From an uncultured bacterium (GTDB lineage Bacteria > Bacillota > Clostridia > Lachnospirales > Lachnospiraceae): DNA of 48,818 nucleotides. The notes under the pieces were generated by a model. The model did no database searches. It had not been told where the DNA came from and worked only from the letters and a program-made list of their open reading frames with translations. Positions 39,411 to 48,575 of the stretch are shown here, one piece after another. The stretch lies in NCBI GenBank assembly GCA_905214675.1, contig CAJMMS010000008.1, positions 1-48,818 on the forward strand, in the 5' to 3' direction. The position numbers and the translations under genes are program-made. Position 1 is the first letter of the stretch. Every line of letters begins with the position of its first letter.

Positions 39411-41297
39411 ATGAAGCAAGAAAAAAGTGTAACCAGTCGACTGTGGATATACAAAATGATGCTGTTAGTATTTACTGATATCATGATTGTTCTGGTATCT
39501 TATTTTATGGCACTGATGCTGCGGTTTGATTTTGTATTTTCAAGCATCCCACAGGAATACCTGATCTGTTATATGTGGTCGATGCCATTCTGGGTCATCA
39601 GTACGGTAGTTGTGTTCTATTTATGCAAACTGTATCATAGTATATGGAGACTGGCGAGTGTGGCAGAACTTCAGATGAGCCTTACAGCATATATGATCCT
39701 TGCGATTGTGTATTCGATCGGTATGCTGTTTATGCATATGAAGATGCCAAGATCCTATTATTTTATTGGCTTTGTGCTGAGTTTCTGTATGACAACAGGC
39801 ATACGTTTTTCTTATCGCCTGTTGCGTTTTTATGCAAACAGCTGTGCGGATTTCGGGGATAATAAGAAACATGACCGCGTTATGATCATTGGAGCAGGTT
39901 CAGCGGGACAGGCATTGATCAAAGAAATGATCAATTCTAATAAGATCCATACACAGGTAGTATGTATCATTGATGACAATCCGGATAAGAATGGAAGAGT
40001 ACTTGAGGGAATCCCAATCGTGGGAAACCGATACACTATTCCAGAGATGGTCAGAAAATATGAGGTAAACCGTATTATTTATGCGATTCCGACCGTTCAC
40101 GGAGAAGATCGCAAAGAAATCCTCAATATCTGTAAAGATACCGGCTGCAGGCTGCAGACTGTTCCTGGTGTGTACCAGCTTGTCAATGGAGAAGTCAGCG
40201 TCAGCAAGCTGCGCAACGTAGAGATCACCGATCTTCTGGGACGTGCCCAGGTGCAGGTAAATATGGATGAGATATTCTTTTCTATAAAAGGCAAGACCCT
40301 GCTGGTAACGGGCGGAGGCGGTTCCATCGGAAGCGAACTTTGCAGACAGATTGCAGCAGCAGGACCGAAACAACTCATTATTTTTGATATGTATGAAAAC
40401 AATGCCTATGAGATCCAACAGGAACTGAAACGCAAATATGGCAGCAAACTGAATCTGACCGTCCTGATCGGTTCGGTGCGCAATACCAACCGGGTGCGCG
40501 ACATTATGCAGACTTACAGACCGGATGCCGTGTTCCACGCAGCAGCACACAAACACGTACCGCTGATGGAGGACAGTCCGAACGAAGCCATCAAAAACAA
40601 TGTGATGGGTACATATAAAACAGCCGTTGCAGCAGCCAGAGCAGGTGTAAAGAAATTTGTGCTGATTTCTACAGACAAGGCAGTCAATCCAACCAACATT
40701 ATGGGTGCATCGAAGCGTCTCTGCGAGATGGTAGTACAGATGATGAACCGCCAGTGCCCAAATACTGATTTCGTGGCAGTACGCTTTGGAAACGTACTTG
40801 GCAGCAACGGAAGTGTAATACCACTGTTCAAGAAACAGATCGAAGCAGGCGGACCGGTGACAGTCACCGACAAAAACATCATCCGCTACTTCATGACCAT
40901 TCCGGAAGCCGTATCCCTGGTACTCCAGGCCGCACACTATGCAAAAGGCGGAGAAATCTTTATCCTTGATATGGGCGAGCCGGTACGCATCGATGACATG
41001 GCAAGAAACCTGATCCGCCTGTCCGGTTATACACCGGATGTGGACATTAAGATCGAATACACCGGACTGCGTCCGGGTGAAAAACTGTTCGAAGAACTGC
41101 TGATGGCAGAAGAAGGCATGCAGGAGACACCGAACAAACTGATCCATATCGGAAAACCGATCGAGATGGATGATGCGATATTTAAGAAAAAATTGCGGCA
41201 ACTGGATGAAGCCGCATTCCAGGAAAGCGATAAGATCAAAGAGATAGTGGCACAGGTGGTACCAACGTACCATCCCAAGAAGGCAGGAGAAGTATAG
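39411..41297 (+). CDS. Membrane-bound nucleotide-sugar 4,6-dehydratase (PglF/WbpM/CapD-like)
   Basis: A 628-residue enzyme that makes UDP-4-keto-6-deoxy-hexosamine from UDP-GlcNAc. Four membrane helices fill about 12-135. A first Rossmann-like domain (MIIGAGSAGQALIKEM) follows, then the catalytic SDR domain from about 295 with LLVTGGGGSIGSELCRQ. In the active site STDKAVNP holds Thr421-Asp422-Lys423 and MGASK (431-435) replaces the usual YxxxK, exactly as in WbpM/PglF enzymes where Met takes the Tyr place. RPGEKLFEELL is near the C-terminus. Codon use in the second half is GC-richer than in the genes downstream. The aminotransferase follows after 3 bases. Confidence 0.93.
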   Translation: MKQEKSVTSRLWIYKMMLLVFTDIMIVLVSYFMALMLRFDFVFSSIPQEYLICYMWSMPFWVISTVVVFYLCKLYHSIWRLASVAELQMSLTAYMILAIVYSIGMLFMHMKMPRSYYFIGFVLSFCMTTGIRFSYRLLRFYANSCADFGDNKKHDRVMIIGAGSAGQALIKEMINSNKIHTQVVCIIDDNPDKNGRVLEGIPIVGNRYTIPEMVRKYEVNRIIYAIPTVHGEDRKEILNICKDTGCRLQTVPGVYQLVNGEVSVSKLRNVEITDLLGRAQVQVNMDEIFFSIKGKTLLVTGGGGSIGSELCRQIAAAGPKQLIIFDMYENNAYEIQQELKRKYGSKLNLTVLIGSVRNTNRVRDIMQTYRPDAVFHAAAHKHVPLMEDSPNEAIKNNVMGTYKTAVAAARAGVKKFVLISTDKAVNPTNIMGASKRLCEMVVQMMNRQCPNTDFVAVRFGNVLGSNGSVIPLFKKQIEAGGPVTVTDKNIIRYFMTIPEAVSLVLQAAHYAKGGEIFILDMGEPVRIDDMARNLIRLSGYTPDVDIKIEYTGLRPGEKLFEELLMAEEGMQETPNKLIHIGKPIEMDDAIFKKKLRQLDEAAFQESDKIKEIVAQVVPTYHPKKAGEV

Positions 41298-41300
41298 AAG

Positions 41301-42551
41301 ATGGAAAAAAGATTTGAAAACAAGGTCTGGCTCAGTTCACCGACCATGCATGGACCAGAGATAGAATATGTAAAAGAAGCCTATGAAACAAACTGGATGT
41401 CTACGGTGGGAGCAAACATCAACGAAGTAGAACGATTGGCCTGTGAAAAAACAGGATGTACCTATGCAGTAGCGTTATCTGCGGGAACAGCAGCGTTACA
41501 TATGGCGGTAAAACTGGCAGGTGTAAAGCCGAAAGATAAAGTGTTTTGCTCTGATATGACATTTGATGCGACGGTAAATCCAGTTGTATATGAGGGTGGC
41601 GTTCCGGTTTTTATTGACACAGAATATGATACCTGGAATATGGATCCGGCTGCACTGGAAAAAGCATTTGAACTGTATCCGGAAGTAAAAGTGGTGGTAG
41701 TAGCACATCTTTATGGAACACCTGGAAAAATTGATGAAATCAGAAATATCTGTAAAAAACATAATGCTGTGATCATAGAAGATGCAGCAGAGTCTTTTGG
41801 GGCAACTTACAAAGGACAGCAGACAGGTACGTTTGGTGCTTATAATTGCATTTCTTTTAACGGCAATAAGATTATTACGGGGTCGTCTGGAGGAATGCTT
41901 CTGACAGATGACAGAGAGGCAGCAGAAAAGGTACGTAAATGGTCTACACAGTCGCGTGAAAATGCACCGTGGTATCAACATGAAGAACTTGGCTACAATT
42001 ATCGCATGAGTAATGTGATTGCCGGAGTGGTACGTGGACAGTTTCCATATCTGGAAGAACATATTGCACAGAAGAAGGCAATTTACGAACGCTATAAAGA
42101 AGGATTTCAAGACTTGCCGGTTCAGATGAATCCTTATGATGCAAAGAACAGTAATCCTAATTTTTGGCTTAGCTGTATACTCATTGATCCGGAAGCTATG
42201 TGCAAACAGGTAAGGGGCGAGTGTGAGGCGTTATATGTCAGTGAGCCGGGAAAGAGCTGTCCTACAGAAATTCTGGAGGCAATCGCAGCCATCAATGCAG
42301 AAGGACGTCCAATCTGGAAACCAATGCATATGCAGCCAATTTACCGCATGCATGCGTTTGTGACAAGAGAAGGAAATGGAAGAGCAAAGACCAATGCATA
42401 TATCAGCGGAGGTACACTTGGGAAAGATGGACAGCCGCTGGATGTCGGTATGGATATCTTCCATAGGGGACTGTGCTTGCCAAGCGACAACAAAATGACA
42501 CCGCAGCAGCAGGAAATTATTATAGAAACGGTAAAGAAATGTTTTGAATAA
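41301..42551 (+). CDS. DegT/DnrJ/EryC1-family sugar aminotransferase
   Basis: A 416-residue PLP enzyme that should aminate the 4-keto sugar made by the preceding gene, giving a UDP-4-amino-4,6-dideoxy-hexosamine (PglE/WcfR-like reaction). The N-terminal SSPTMHGPEIEYVKEAY, SAGTAALHMAV, EDAAESFGATY and the PLP lysine Lys190 in SFNGNKIITG are visible. The C-terminal PIWKPMHMQPIY closes the active site. No acetyltransferase gene follows, so the 4-amino group may stay free or be modified by another enzyme. The start follows AGGAGAAGTATAG. It is coupled to the dehydratase. Confidence 0.92.
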   Translation: MEKRFENKVWLSSPTMHGPEIEYVKEAYETNWMSTVGANINEVERLACEKTGCTYAVALSAGTAALHMAVKLAGVKPKDKVFCSDMTFDATVNPVVYEGGVPVFIDTEYDTWNMDPAALEKAFELYPEVKVVVVAHLYGTPGKIDEIRNICKKHNAVIIEDAAESFGATYKGQQTGTFGAYNCISFNGNKIITGSSGGMLLTDDREAAEKVRKWSTQSRENAPWYQHEELGYNYRMSNVIAGVVRGQFPYLEEHIAQKKAIYERYKEGFQDLPVQMNPYDAKNSNPNFWLSCILIDPEAMCKQVRGECEALYVSEPGKSCPTEILEAIAAINAEGRPIWKPMHMQPIYRMHAFVTREGNGRAKTNAYISGGTLGKDGQPLDVGMDIFHRGLCLPSDNKMTPQQQEIIIETVKKCFE

Positions 42552-42577
42552 CCAAAAACACTATATGAGGAAAACAG

Positions 42578-43363
42578 ATGAAAAAGTCAAAAAAAATTGC
42601 TGGAGTTGTGGTAACGGCAATAGCCAGTATGACCGTTGCTTATCTGGGGTTTAAGAGAAAGATAACGAGGAAGCAGGGAAAAGAGAAAAAGATACAGCAG
42701 AATGAAAAGAAGCAGAGCGCAGGGCATAAACAGGGTTTTTATGAACGCTATGTAAAACGTATTTTTGATATTGTATGTGGAGTTGCTGCTGTTACTGTTT
42801 TTTGGTGGCTGTATTTGATTGTGGCGATACTCGTGAGGGCAAAGCTTGGAAGTCCGGTTTTGTTTACGCAAGAACGTCCGGGAAAAGATGAAAAGATTTT
42901 TAAATTATATAAATTTCGGACAATGACAGATGAAAAAGATGAGGATGGAAATTTATTACCGGATGAGGAAAGATTAACTGAGTTTGGAAGAATGCTTAGA
43001 AAAACATCATTGGATGAGTTACCAGAAGCTTTTAATATTATAAAAGGTGATATGTCGGTTATTGGACCGCGACCTTTATTAGTGTCCTATCTTCCGTGGT
43101 ATACAGAAAGAGAAAGACATAGGCATGACGTGAGACCGGGATTATCAGGATTAGCGCAGGTCAATGGACGAAATTTTGTGGGATGGGATCAAAGACTTGC
43201 ATTAGACGTTCAGTACATAGAAAAAATTACATTTATAGGAGATGTACGCATTGTTCTAAAAACAGTATTGAAATTCATTAAAAAGCAGGATGTTGCAGTA
43301 GATACTAATAAAGTAGAAACAAATCTGGCAGAAGAAAGATGCGAGAGAATGCGGAAAAAGTAA
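42578..43363 (+). CDS. PglC-like priming sugar-1-phosphate transferase (locus 2)
   Basis: A 261-residue initiating transferase. A first hydrophobic helix (IAGVVVTAIASMTVAYLGF) and a Lys/Gln-rich spacer come before the conserved core: YERYVKRIFDIVCGVAA (re-entrant helix start), FTQERPGKDEKIFKLYKFRTM, TSLDELPEAFNIIKGDMS (catalytic Asp-Glu) and RPGLSGLAQVNGRN. The small monotopic PglC/WcfS class is usually specific for the UDP-diNAcBac or UDP-AATGal type of sugar, which matches the two genes before it. The extra N-terminal helix is unusual for PglC itself. The start follows GAGGAAAACAG. Confidence 0.9.
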   Translation: MKKSKKIAGVVVTAIASMTVAYLGFKRKITRKQGKEKKIQQNEKKQSAGHKQGFYERYVKRIFDIVCGVAAVTVFWWLYLIVAILVRAKLGSPVLFTQERPGKDEKIFKLYKFRTMTDEKDEDGNLLPDEERLTEFGRMLRKTSLDELPEAFNIIKGDMSVIGPRPLLVSYLPWYTERERHRHDVRPGLSGLAQVNGRNFVGWDQRLALDVQYIEKITFIGDVRIVLKTVLKFIKKQDVAVDTNKVETNLAEERCERMRKK

Positions 43364-43374
43364 GGGAGACAGGC

Positions 43375-44343
43375 ATGAATATTTTGATATTAAGTGCAGG
43401 AACACGTAATAAAATAGTACAATATTTTAAGAAGGCTTTAAATGGAAAAGGAAAGGTAATTGCTACGGATATGAGTATTCTTGCACCTGCTATTTATGAA
43501 GCGGATAAATATTATATTGTACCTAGAATAGATGCGCCAGATTATCTGGAAATAATTTTTGACATATGCAAAAATGAAAAAATTACAGGTGTTTTATCTT
43601 TGATTGATCCCGAACTTTCTTTATTGGCTAAAAATAAAGAAAATTTCGAGAAGATGGGAATCACTGTGATAGGTTCTTCGTATGAGTTATGCGAAATGTC
43701 ATTAGATAAATATGAAATGTATAAGTGGTTAAGAAAGCAGAAGTATCATTGTGCTAAGTCCTATATAAATAAAGAACAATTTTATGCAGATGTGAATGCT
43801 GATGAGATAACATATCCAGTATTTGTAAAGCCAGCAAAAGGAAGTGCGAGTATTGATATTTGTAAAGTCTACGACAAGGAAATGATGGATATATTGTTTG
43901 AAAATAATTCCGGATTAATGATTCAGGAGTTTTTAAATGGACAGGAGATAGGTGCGGATGTTTATGTTGACATGATTTCAGGAGAGGTTGTCTCGATTTT
44001 TACTAAGAAAAAGATAAAAATGCGAGCAGGTGAGACGGATAAAGCAGTTTCCTTTAAAGATGATAAGTTATTTGCACTAATTGAAAAATTTGTTAAAAAT
44101 GCGGGATATAGAGGACAGATTGATATAGATATTTTTGAAATCCATGGAGACTACTATATTTCAGAAGTAAATCCAAGGTTCGGTGGAGGATATCCGCATG
44201 CTTATGAAAGCGGTGTAGACCATATAAAATTGATAGTTAATAATCTTGAGGGAAAAAGTAACGAGCGTGCAATAGGCCAGTATGATACAGGAATATATAT
44301 GATGAAATATAATGAAATAATGATAAAAAGAGATAAAAAATGA
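43375..44343 (+). CDS. ATP-grasp ligase (CarB-like)
   Basis: A 322-residue ATP-dependent carboxylate-amine ligase. The N-terminal MNILILSAGTRNKIVQYF is the pre-ATP-grasp domain. The ATP-binding lobes have PVFVKPAKGSASIDI and MIQEFLNGQEIGADVYVD, and the metal site is ISEVNPRFGGGYPHAYE. The substrate is not known. Its place right after a 4-amino sugar pathway and priming enzyme suggests that it joins an amino or carboxylic acid to the sugar amine; this is inference. The start at 43375 follows GGGAGACAGGC; a longer frame begins inside the previous gene. It overlaps the next gene by 4 bases. Confidence 0.85.
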   Translation: MNILILSAGTRNKIVQYFKKALNGKGKVIATDMSILAPAIYEADKYYIVPRIDAPDYLEIIFDICKNEKITGVLSLIDPELSLLAKNKENFEKMGITVIGSSYELCEMSLDKYEMYKWLRKQKYHCAKSYINKEQFYADVNADEITYPVFVKPAKGSASIDICKVYDKEMMDILFENNSGLMIQEFLNGQEIGADVYVDMISGEVVSIFTKKKIKMRAGETDKAVSFKDDKLFALIEKFVKNAGYRGQIDIDIFEIHGDYYISEVNPRFGGGYPHAYESGVDHIKLIVNNLEGKSNERAIGQYDTGIYMMKYNEIMIKRDKK

Positions 44344-45443
44344 AGATTTTGATTATATGTAATAGTTCTACAGGATTAGAAATGTTTCGAGGAATGCTCA
44401 TAAAAGAGTTGATAAAACAGAAGAATATAGTAAGGGCAATCGTACCGAAAACAAATGAAAAAACGGAAATACAGGCAGAGAACCATATTAAGAAAATGGG
44501 ATGTGGGATAAAAAGGATTCCGATGGAACGTCGGGGAATGAATCCGTTTCATGATCTGAAACTTATGAAAGAATATCTGAAAACAGTCCGAAAAATGAGA
44601 CCGGATATGGTAGTTACCTATACGATTAAGCCGAATATCTATGGTGGACTGGTGTGCCGGATTTTGAGAGTTCCATATGCAGTGAATATAACTGGTCTTG
44701 GAACGGCATTTCAAAAGAATGGAATGCTGAAAAAGATGGTCACTATGATGTATAAAATAGCATTAAAAAGCGCAAAAGTTGTATTTTTTGAAAATGCAGA
44801 AAACAGAGACATTATGGTAAGTGCAGGCATTGTAAGAAAAGAACGCACGCATGTGTTAGCCGGTGCAGGTGTGGATCTTGAACATTTTGCTTATGAGGAA
44901 TATCCGAAAGAACAGACAGAAACAAAGTTTTTGTTTATTGGACGGGTTATGAGGGAAAAAGGTACTGATGAATTGTTTCAGGCAATGCAACGACTCAGAA
45001 ACGAAGGGCATCGTTGCCGTTTAGATATTGTGGGAAGCTTTGAAGAAAATTATTCTTCAAAAATAGAAAAATATACATCCGAAGGCTGGCTTACGTATCA
45101 TGGTTATCAAAGTGATGTCAGACCGTTTCTGGCAGAGAGTCATTGTTTTGTACTGCCATCCTGGCATGAAGGCATGGCGAATACCAACCTGGAAGCGGCG
45201 GCAACCGGAAGACCGGTGATTACAAGTGCTATTCATGGCTGTATGGAAGCAGTTATAGATGGACAAAGTGGGTTGTTGTGTAAAAAGCAGGATGCAGACA
45301 GCCTTTATATAATGATGAAAAAGTTTATCGAGCTACCGAAAGAAGAGAGAGAAGCTATGGGTAAAAAAGGCAGAAAGCATATGGAGCAGGTATTTGATAA
45401 AAGGAAAGTAGTAGAGAAGACTATCAAAAAGATAGGAGTATAG
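44340..45443 (+). CDS. GT4 glycosyltransferase (PglA-like)
   Basis: A 367-residue GT-B enzyme. VVTYTIKPNIYGGLVCR and VNITGLGTAF are the acceptor blocks of the PglA/WbpH subgroup, which adds the second sugar to a bacillosamine-type primer. The donor domain has FIGRVMREKGTDEL, DIVGSFEENY, LPSWHEGMANTNLEAAATGRP with the GT4 Glu pair. It is translationally coupled to the ATP-grasp gene (ATGA). The match with the PglC-like primer supports it as the second-step transferase of locus 2. Confidence 0.9.
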   Translation: MKILIICNSSTGLEMFRGMLIKELIKQKNIVRAIVPKTNEKTEIQAENHIKKMGCGIKRIPMERRGMNPFHDLKLMKEYLKTVRKMRPDMVVTYTIKPNIYGGLVCRILRVPYAVNITGLGTAFQKNGMLKKMVTMMYKIALKSAKVVFFENAENRDIMVSAGIVRKERTHVLAGAGVDLEHFAYEEYPKEQTETKFLFIGRVMREKGTDELFQAMQRLRNEGHRCRLDIVGSFEENYSSKIEKYTSEGWLTYHGYQSDVRPFLAESHCFVLPSWHEGMANTNLEAAATGRPVITSAIHGCMEAVIDGQSGLLCKKQDADSLYIMMKKFIELPKEEREAMGKKGRKHMEQVFDKRKVVEKTIKKIGV

Positions 45444-45446
45444 ATT

Positions 45447-46565
45447 ATGAGTCAATTATGGGTATTGATGATCATATCGTTAGCATGTGCGTGGTTGTAT
45501 AAAAATTTAGATATGAATGCATCGGGTTATGCATTAAGGAAGCAAAAAATCAGTATTATTTTTATTTTTTTGACATTATTACTTGGAGGATTTTTGGGGT
45601 TAAGACGTGGTTTTAACGATACCTATACATATCGAGGTACATATGAGAGGTTACAGACTTTTCCACAGTTCTGGAAAAGCTTTAATGCATCATTAAGTGC
45701 GGATCCGGGGTTTAATGTATGCAATGCTTTTTTGAAAACAAAAGGAATTTCTACACAGAACTGGTTGATGATTTATGCACTAGTTACAATAGGTCTGTAT
45801 TTGCATTTTATAAGAAAAAATGCAAATGATATCGTATTGAATCTGTTTCTGTTTTTTTGCGTAGGAAGCTACATTTTTGCAGGTGCAGCTATAAAGCAGT
45901 CTATTGCTACGGCAATTTGTTTATGTGCACTGTCTTTTGCATTAGAAAGAAAGTGGATTCGTTATTTTTTGCTTGTTTTTCTTGCAATGACATTTCATAT
46001 GTATGCAGCCGTTTATTTCCTGGTGCCACTTTTGATGTTTAAACCTTGGACAAAAAAAACGGTTATTATGCTTGGAATGACGGTAGTAATTGCATTTTCG
46101 TTACAACATTTATTTGGGACAATCAACAGTATTACTTCTAGCATGGGCGAATCTTACAGTGCAACAGAATTCAGTGGAGAAGGTGTGAATCTTTTTCGAA
46201 TACTTGTATGTAATGCACCTCTTTTTTTAGGCGTATTCTACCATAAAGAATTATTTGAAGATTGCAGTAAACAGGAAGCATTGATGTATAATCTTGCAAT
46301 GATTAATGGATGTATTATGTTTATCGGAAGATTTGGAACAGCAAATTATTTTGCAAGACTGGCAAATTATTTTGTGGCAACACAGGCAATTACACTTCCG
46401 TGGATATGTAATAAACTTTCAACAAGAAATAGAAAGTTTATAAAAACAGTAATGGTAATAGGATATTTGTTATATTTTTATTATGATGCTAATGTGGTAT
46501 ACGGTACATTTGCAAACAGATTTACAAGGATAACGGTGGCAGAGTATTTACGACAATGGAATTGA
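45447..46565 (+). CDS. wzy: EpsG-family polymerase (Wzy, locus 2)
   Basis: A 372-residue membrane protein with about nine to ten helices of the EpsG/Wzy type. The LGLRRGFNDTYTYRGTYE segment, with Arg and Asp-Thr-Tyr, is the family hallmark in the first extracellular loop. KQSIATAICLCALSFAL and FHMYAAVYFLVPLL follow in later helices. It should polymerise the locus 2 repeat unit. The gene starts 3 bases after the GT4 stop with GGAGTATAG upstream. It is strongly AT-rich. Confidence 0.88.
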   Translation: MSQLWVLMIISLACAWLYKNLDMNASGYALRKQKISIIFIFLTLLLGGFLGLRRGFNDTYTYRGTYERLQTFPQFWKSFNASLSADPGFNVCNAFLKTKGISTQNWLMIYALVTIGLYLHFIRKNANDIVLNLFLFFCVGSYIFAGAAIKQSIATAICLCALSFALERKWIRYFLLVFLAMTFHMYAAVYFLVPLLMFKPWTKKTVIMLGMTVVIAFSLQHLFGTINSITSSMGESYSATEFSGEGVNLFRILVCNAPLFLGVFYHKELFEDCSKQEALMYNLAMINGCIMFIGRFGTANYFARLANYFVATQAITLPWICNKLSTRNRKFIKTVMVIGYLLYFYYDANVVYGTFANRFTRITVAEYLRQWN

Positions 46566-46585
46566 GGAAAGGAATAGTTATATAG

Positions 46586-47680
46586 ATGATCAGAATACTT
46601 CAAGTTGTAACATATATGAACCGCGGTGGCTTGGAAACGATGCTTATGAATTACTATCGAAATATGGATCGAACAAAAGTTCAATTTGATTTTTTAGTAC
46701 ATCGAGAAAAAAGAGCAGATTATGATGATGAGATTGAAGAATTGGGAGGAAGAATTTATCATTTGCCAAGATTAAATCCGTTTAGCATTTCTTATAAACG
46801 AAGCTTGCAGAAATTTTTTCAAAGTCATCCAGAATATCAGGTGATTCATGTACATCAAGACTGTATGAGCTCAATTATTTTAAAAGAAGCAAAGAATCAG
46901 GGAATTAAGGTTAGAATTGCACATAGCCATAGTAGTAATCAGGATAAAAACTGGAAATATATTATTAAAAAGTATTATATGAGACGGATACCGAGATATG
47001 CAACAGGGTTGCTGGCATGCGGTAAGATGGCTGGTAATTGGATGTTTGCCGGATATAAGTATGGAATTGTCAGGAATGCCATCGATTTACACAAGTATAC
47101 GTATAAAGAAAAACTGGAAAAAGAAGTAAGAAAAGAATGGCAGTTGGAAGATGAAATGGTGATTGGACATGTGGGAAGATTTAATACCGTCAAAAATCAC
47201 GATTTTCTTATAGATATTTTTGCAGAGTGTGTACGCAAGAAAGAAAATATAAGATTATTATTAGTGGGGGATGGCGAAGAAAAGCAGAAAATAGAAGAGA
47301 AAGTAAAGCAAATGGGTTTGGAAAAGAAAGTGATTTTTACAGGAGTGCGTTCAGATGTCGAACGACTTATGCAGATAATGAATGTTTTTGTATTTCCATC
47401 TTTCTATGAGGGACTTCCAGTAACCATGGTGGAAGCACAGGCGGCAGGTTTGCCATGTGTGATATCTGATCATGTTTCGGAAGAATGTATTATAACAGAA
47501 AATCTTGTGACGGAAGTGTCATTAGATGAAAAGCCAGAGAAGTGGGCAGACATAATTCTGAAAAGTGCAGAGATAGAAAAGAAGAATCGAAGCGAAGAAA
47601 TAAGAAAAGCAGGTTATGATATTTGCAAAGAGGCAAAAAAAATGCAGAAATTTTATATCCATTGCGCAGAAAGGGAGTGA
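46586..47680 (+). CDS. GT4 glycosyltransferase (EpsF-like)
   Basis: A 364-residue GT-B enzyme. The acceptor half begins RILQVVTYMNRGGLETMLMNYYRNMDR, a block shared with EpsF and related capsular transferases (only part is quoted here), and has RIAHSHSSN. The donor half has IGHVGRFNTVKNH, LLLVGDGEEK and FPSFYEGLPVTMVEAQAAGLP with the Glu pair. The start follows GAGGAAAGGAA at a slightly long distance. The next gene begins 4 bases after its stop. The sugar is unknown. Confidence 0.88.
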   Translation: MIRILQVVTYMNRGGLETMLMNYYRNMDRTKVQFDFLVHREKRADYDDEIEELGGRIYHLPRLNPFSISYKRSLQKFFQSHPEYQVIHVHQDCMSSIILKEAKNQGIKVRIAHSHSSNQDKNWKYIIKKYYMRRIPRYATGLLACGKMAGNWMFAGYKYGIVRNAIDLHKYTYKEKLEKEVRKEWQLEDEMVIGHVGRFNTVKNHDFLIDIFAECVRKKENIRLLLVGDGEEKQKIEEKVKQMGLEKKVIFTGVRSDVERLMQIMNVFVFPSFYEGLPVTMVEAQAAGLPCVISDHVSEECIITENLVTEVSLDEKPEKWADIILKSAEIEKKNRSEEIRKAGYDICKEAKKMQKFYIHCAERE

Positions 47681-47684
47681 TAAC

Positions 47685-48575
47685 GTGGAATTTTTGACGG
47701 TATTTACTCCTGCATATAATCGTTCCAGAACCCTGCCAAGAACTTATGAAAGTCTGAAAAAACAGTCATGTAAAGATTTTATATGGCTGATTGTAGATGA
47801 TGGTTCAACAGATGATACGAGAAAGTTGGTAGAGAAATGGAAAAGGGAAGAACAGAGCTTTAAAATTGAATATATTTATAAAGAAAATGGCGGAATGCAT
47901 ACAGCACATAATGTAGCATATGAAAACATACATACGGAATTAAATACCTGTATTGATTCAGATGACAAACTGGCGACAGAGGCAGTTGCAAAAATAAAAA
48001 AAGTCTGGGAAAAGGTTAAGGACAAGGATTATGCAGGACTGATTGGTTTAGATGCAGACATGAATACCGGAAAAGTGATTGGCAGAGGCTTTCCAAAAGG
48101 AATGAGAGAGACGACTCTTGGTGAGTATTATGAGAAAGGCGGCTCAGGTGATAAAAAATTGGTTTATCGGACAGATGTCATAAACAGTGTGCCGCCATAT
48201 CCTGTATTTGAAGATGAAAAATATGTAGGATTGATATATAAATATACTTTGATCGATCAGAAATATAAGCTGGCTGTTGTAAATACAGTATTGTGTGATG
48301 TAGAGTATCAGGCGGATGGATCTACAAGAACAATGTGGAAACAGTATTTAAAAAACCCAAAAGGTTTTGCGTTTTTGAGAAAAATAGCGATGCAATATCC
48401 GACTAGCAAGAAGCGGATGATTATGGATTGCATACATTATTGCTCCAGCAGTCAGATAAGTCACAATAAAAAGTATATCCAGGAATCTCCAAAGAAATTA
48501 TTAACTGTACTTTGCACACCAGCAGGGTGGGGATTAACATGGGTAATTAAGAAGAGAGCAGGTATGAAAGAATGA
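47685..48575 (+). CDS. GT2 glycosyltransferase
   Basis: A 296-residue GT-A family 2 enzyme. FTVFTPAYNRSRTLPRTYESL-type start, WLIVDDGSTDDT, KENGGMHTAHNVAYE and CIDSDDKLA with the metal-binding Asp cluster. The start is GTG 47685, with AAGGGAG upstream; longer frames would begin inside the previous gene. This subgroup (GGMHTAHN) is common in Firmicute capsule loci, often as a galactosyl- or glucosyl-transferase. It overlaps the next gene by 4 bases. Confidence 0.88.
   Translation: MEFLTVFTPAYNRSRTLPRTYESLKKQSCKDFIWLIVDDGSTDDTRKLVEKWKREEQSFKIEYIYKENGGMHTAHNVAYENIHTELNTCIDSDDKLATEAVAKIKKVWEKVKDKDYAGLIGLDADMNTGKVIGRGFPKGMRETTLGEYYEKGGSGDKKLVYRTDVINSVPPYPVFEDEKYVGLIYKYTLIDQKYKLAVVNTVLCDVEYQADGSTRTMWKQYLKNPKGFAFLRKIAMQYPTSKKRMIMDCIHYCSSSQISHNKKYIQESPKKLLTVLCTPAGWGLTWVIKKRAGMKE

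Noticed and set aside
39900..41273. A 457-codon open frame on the minus strand opposite the dehydratase gene
   Set aside because: It is a shadow of a well-conserved enzyme on the plus strand; its translation is Cys/His/Phe-rich with no family motif and no ribosome site.
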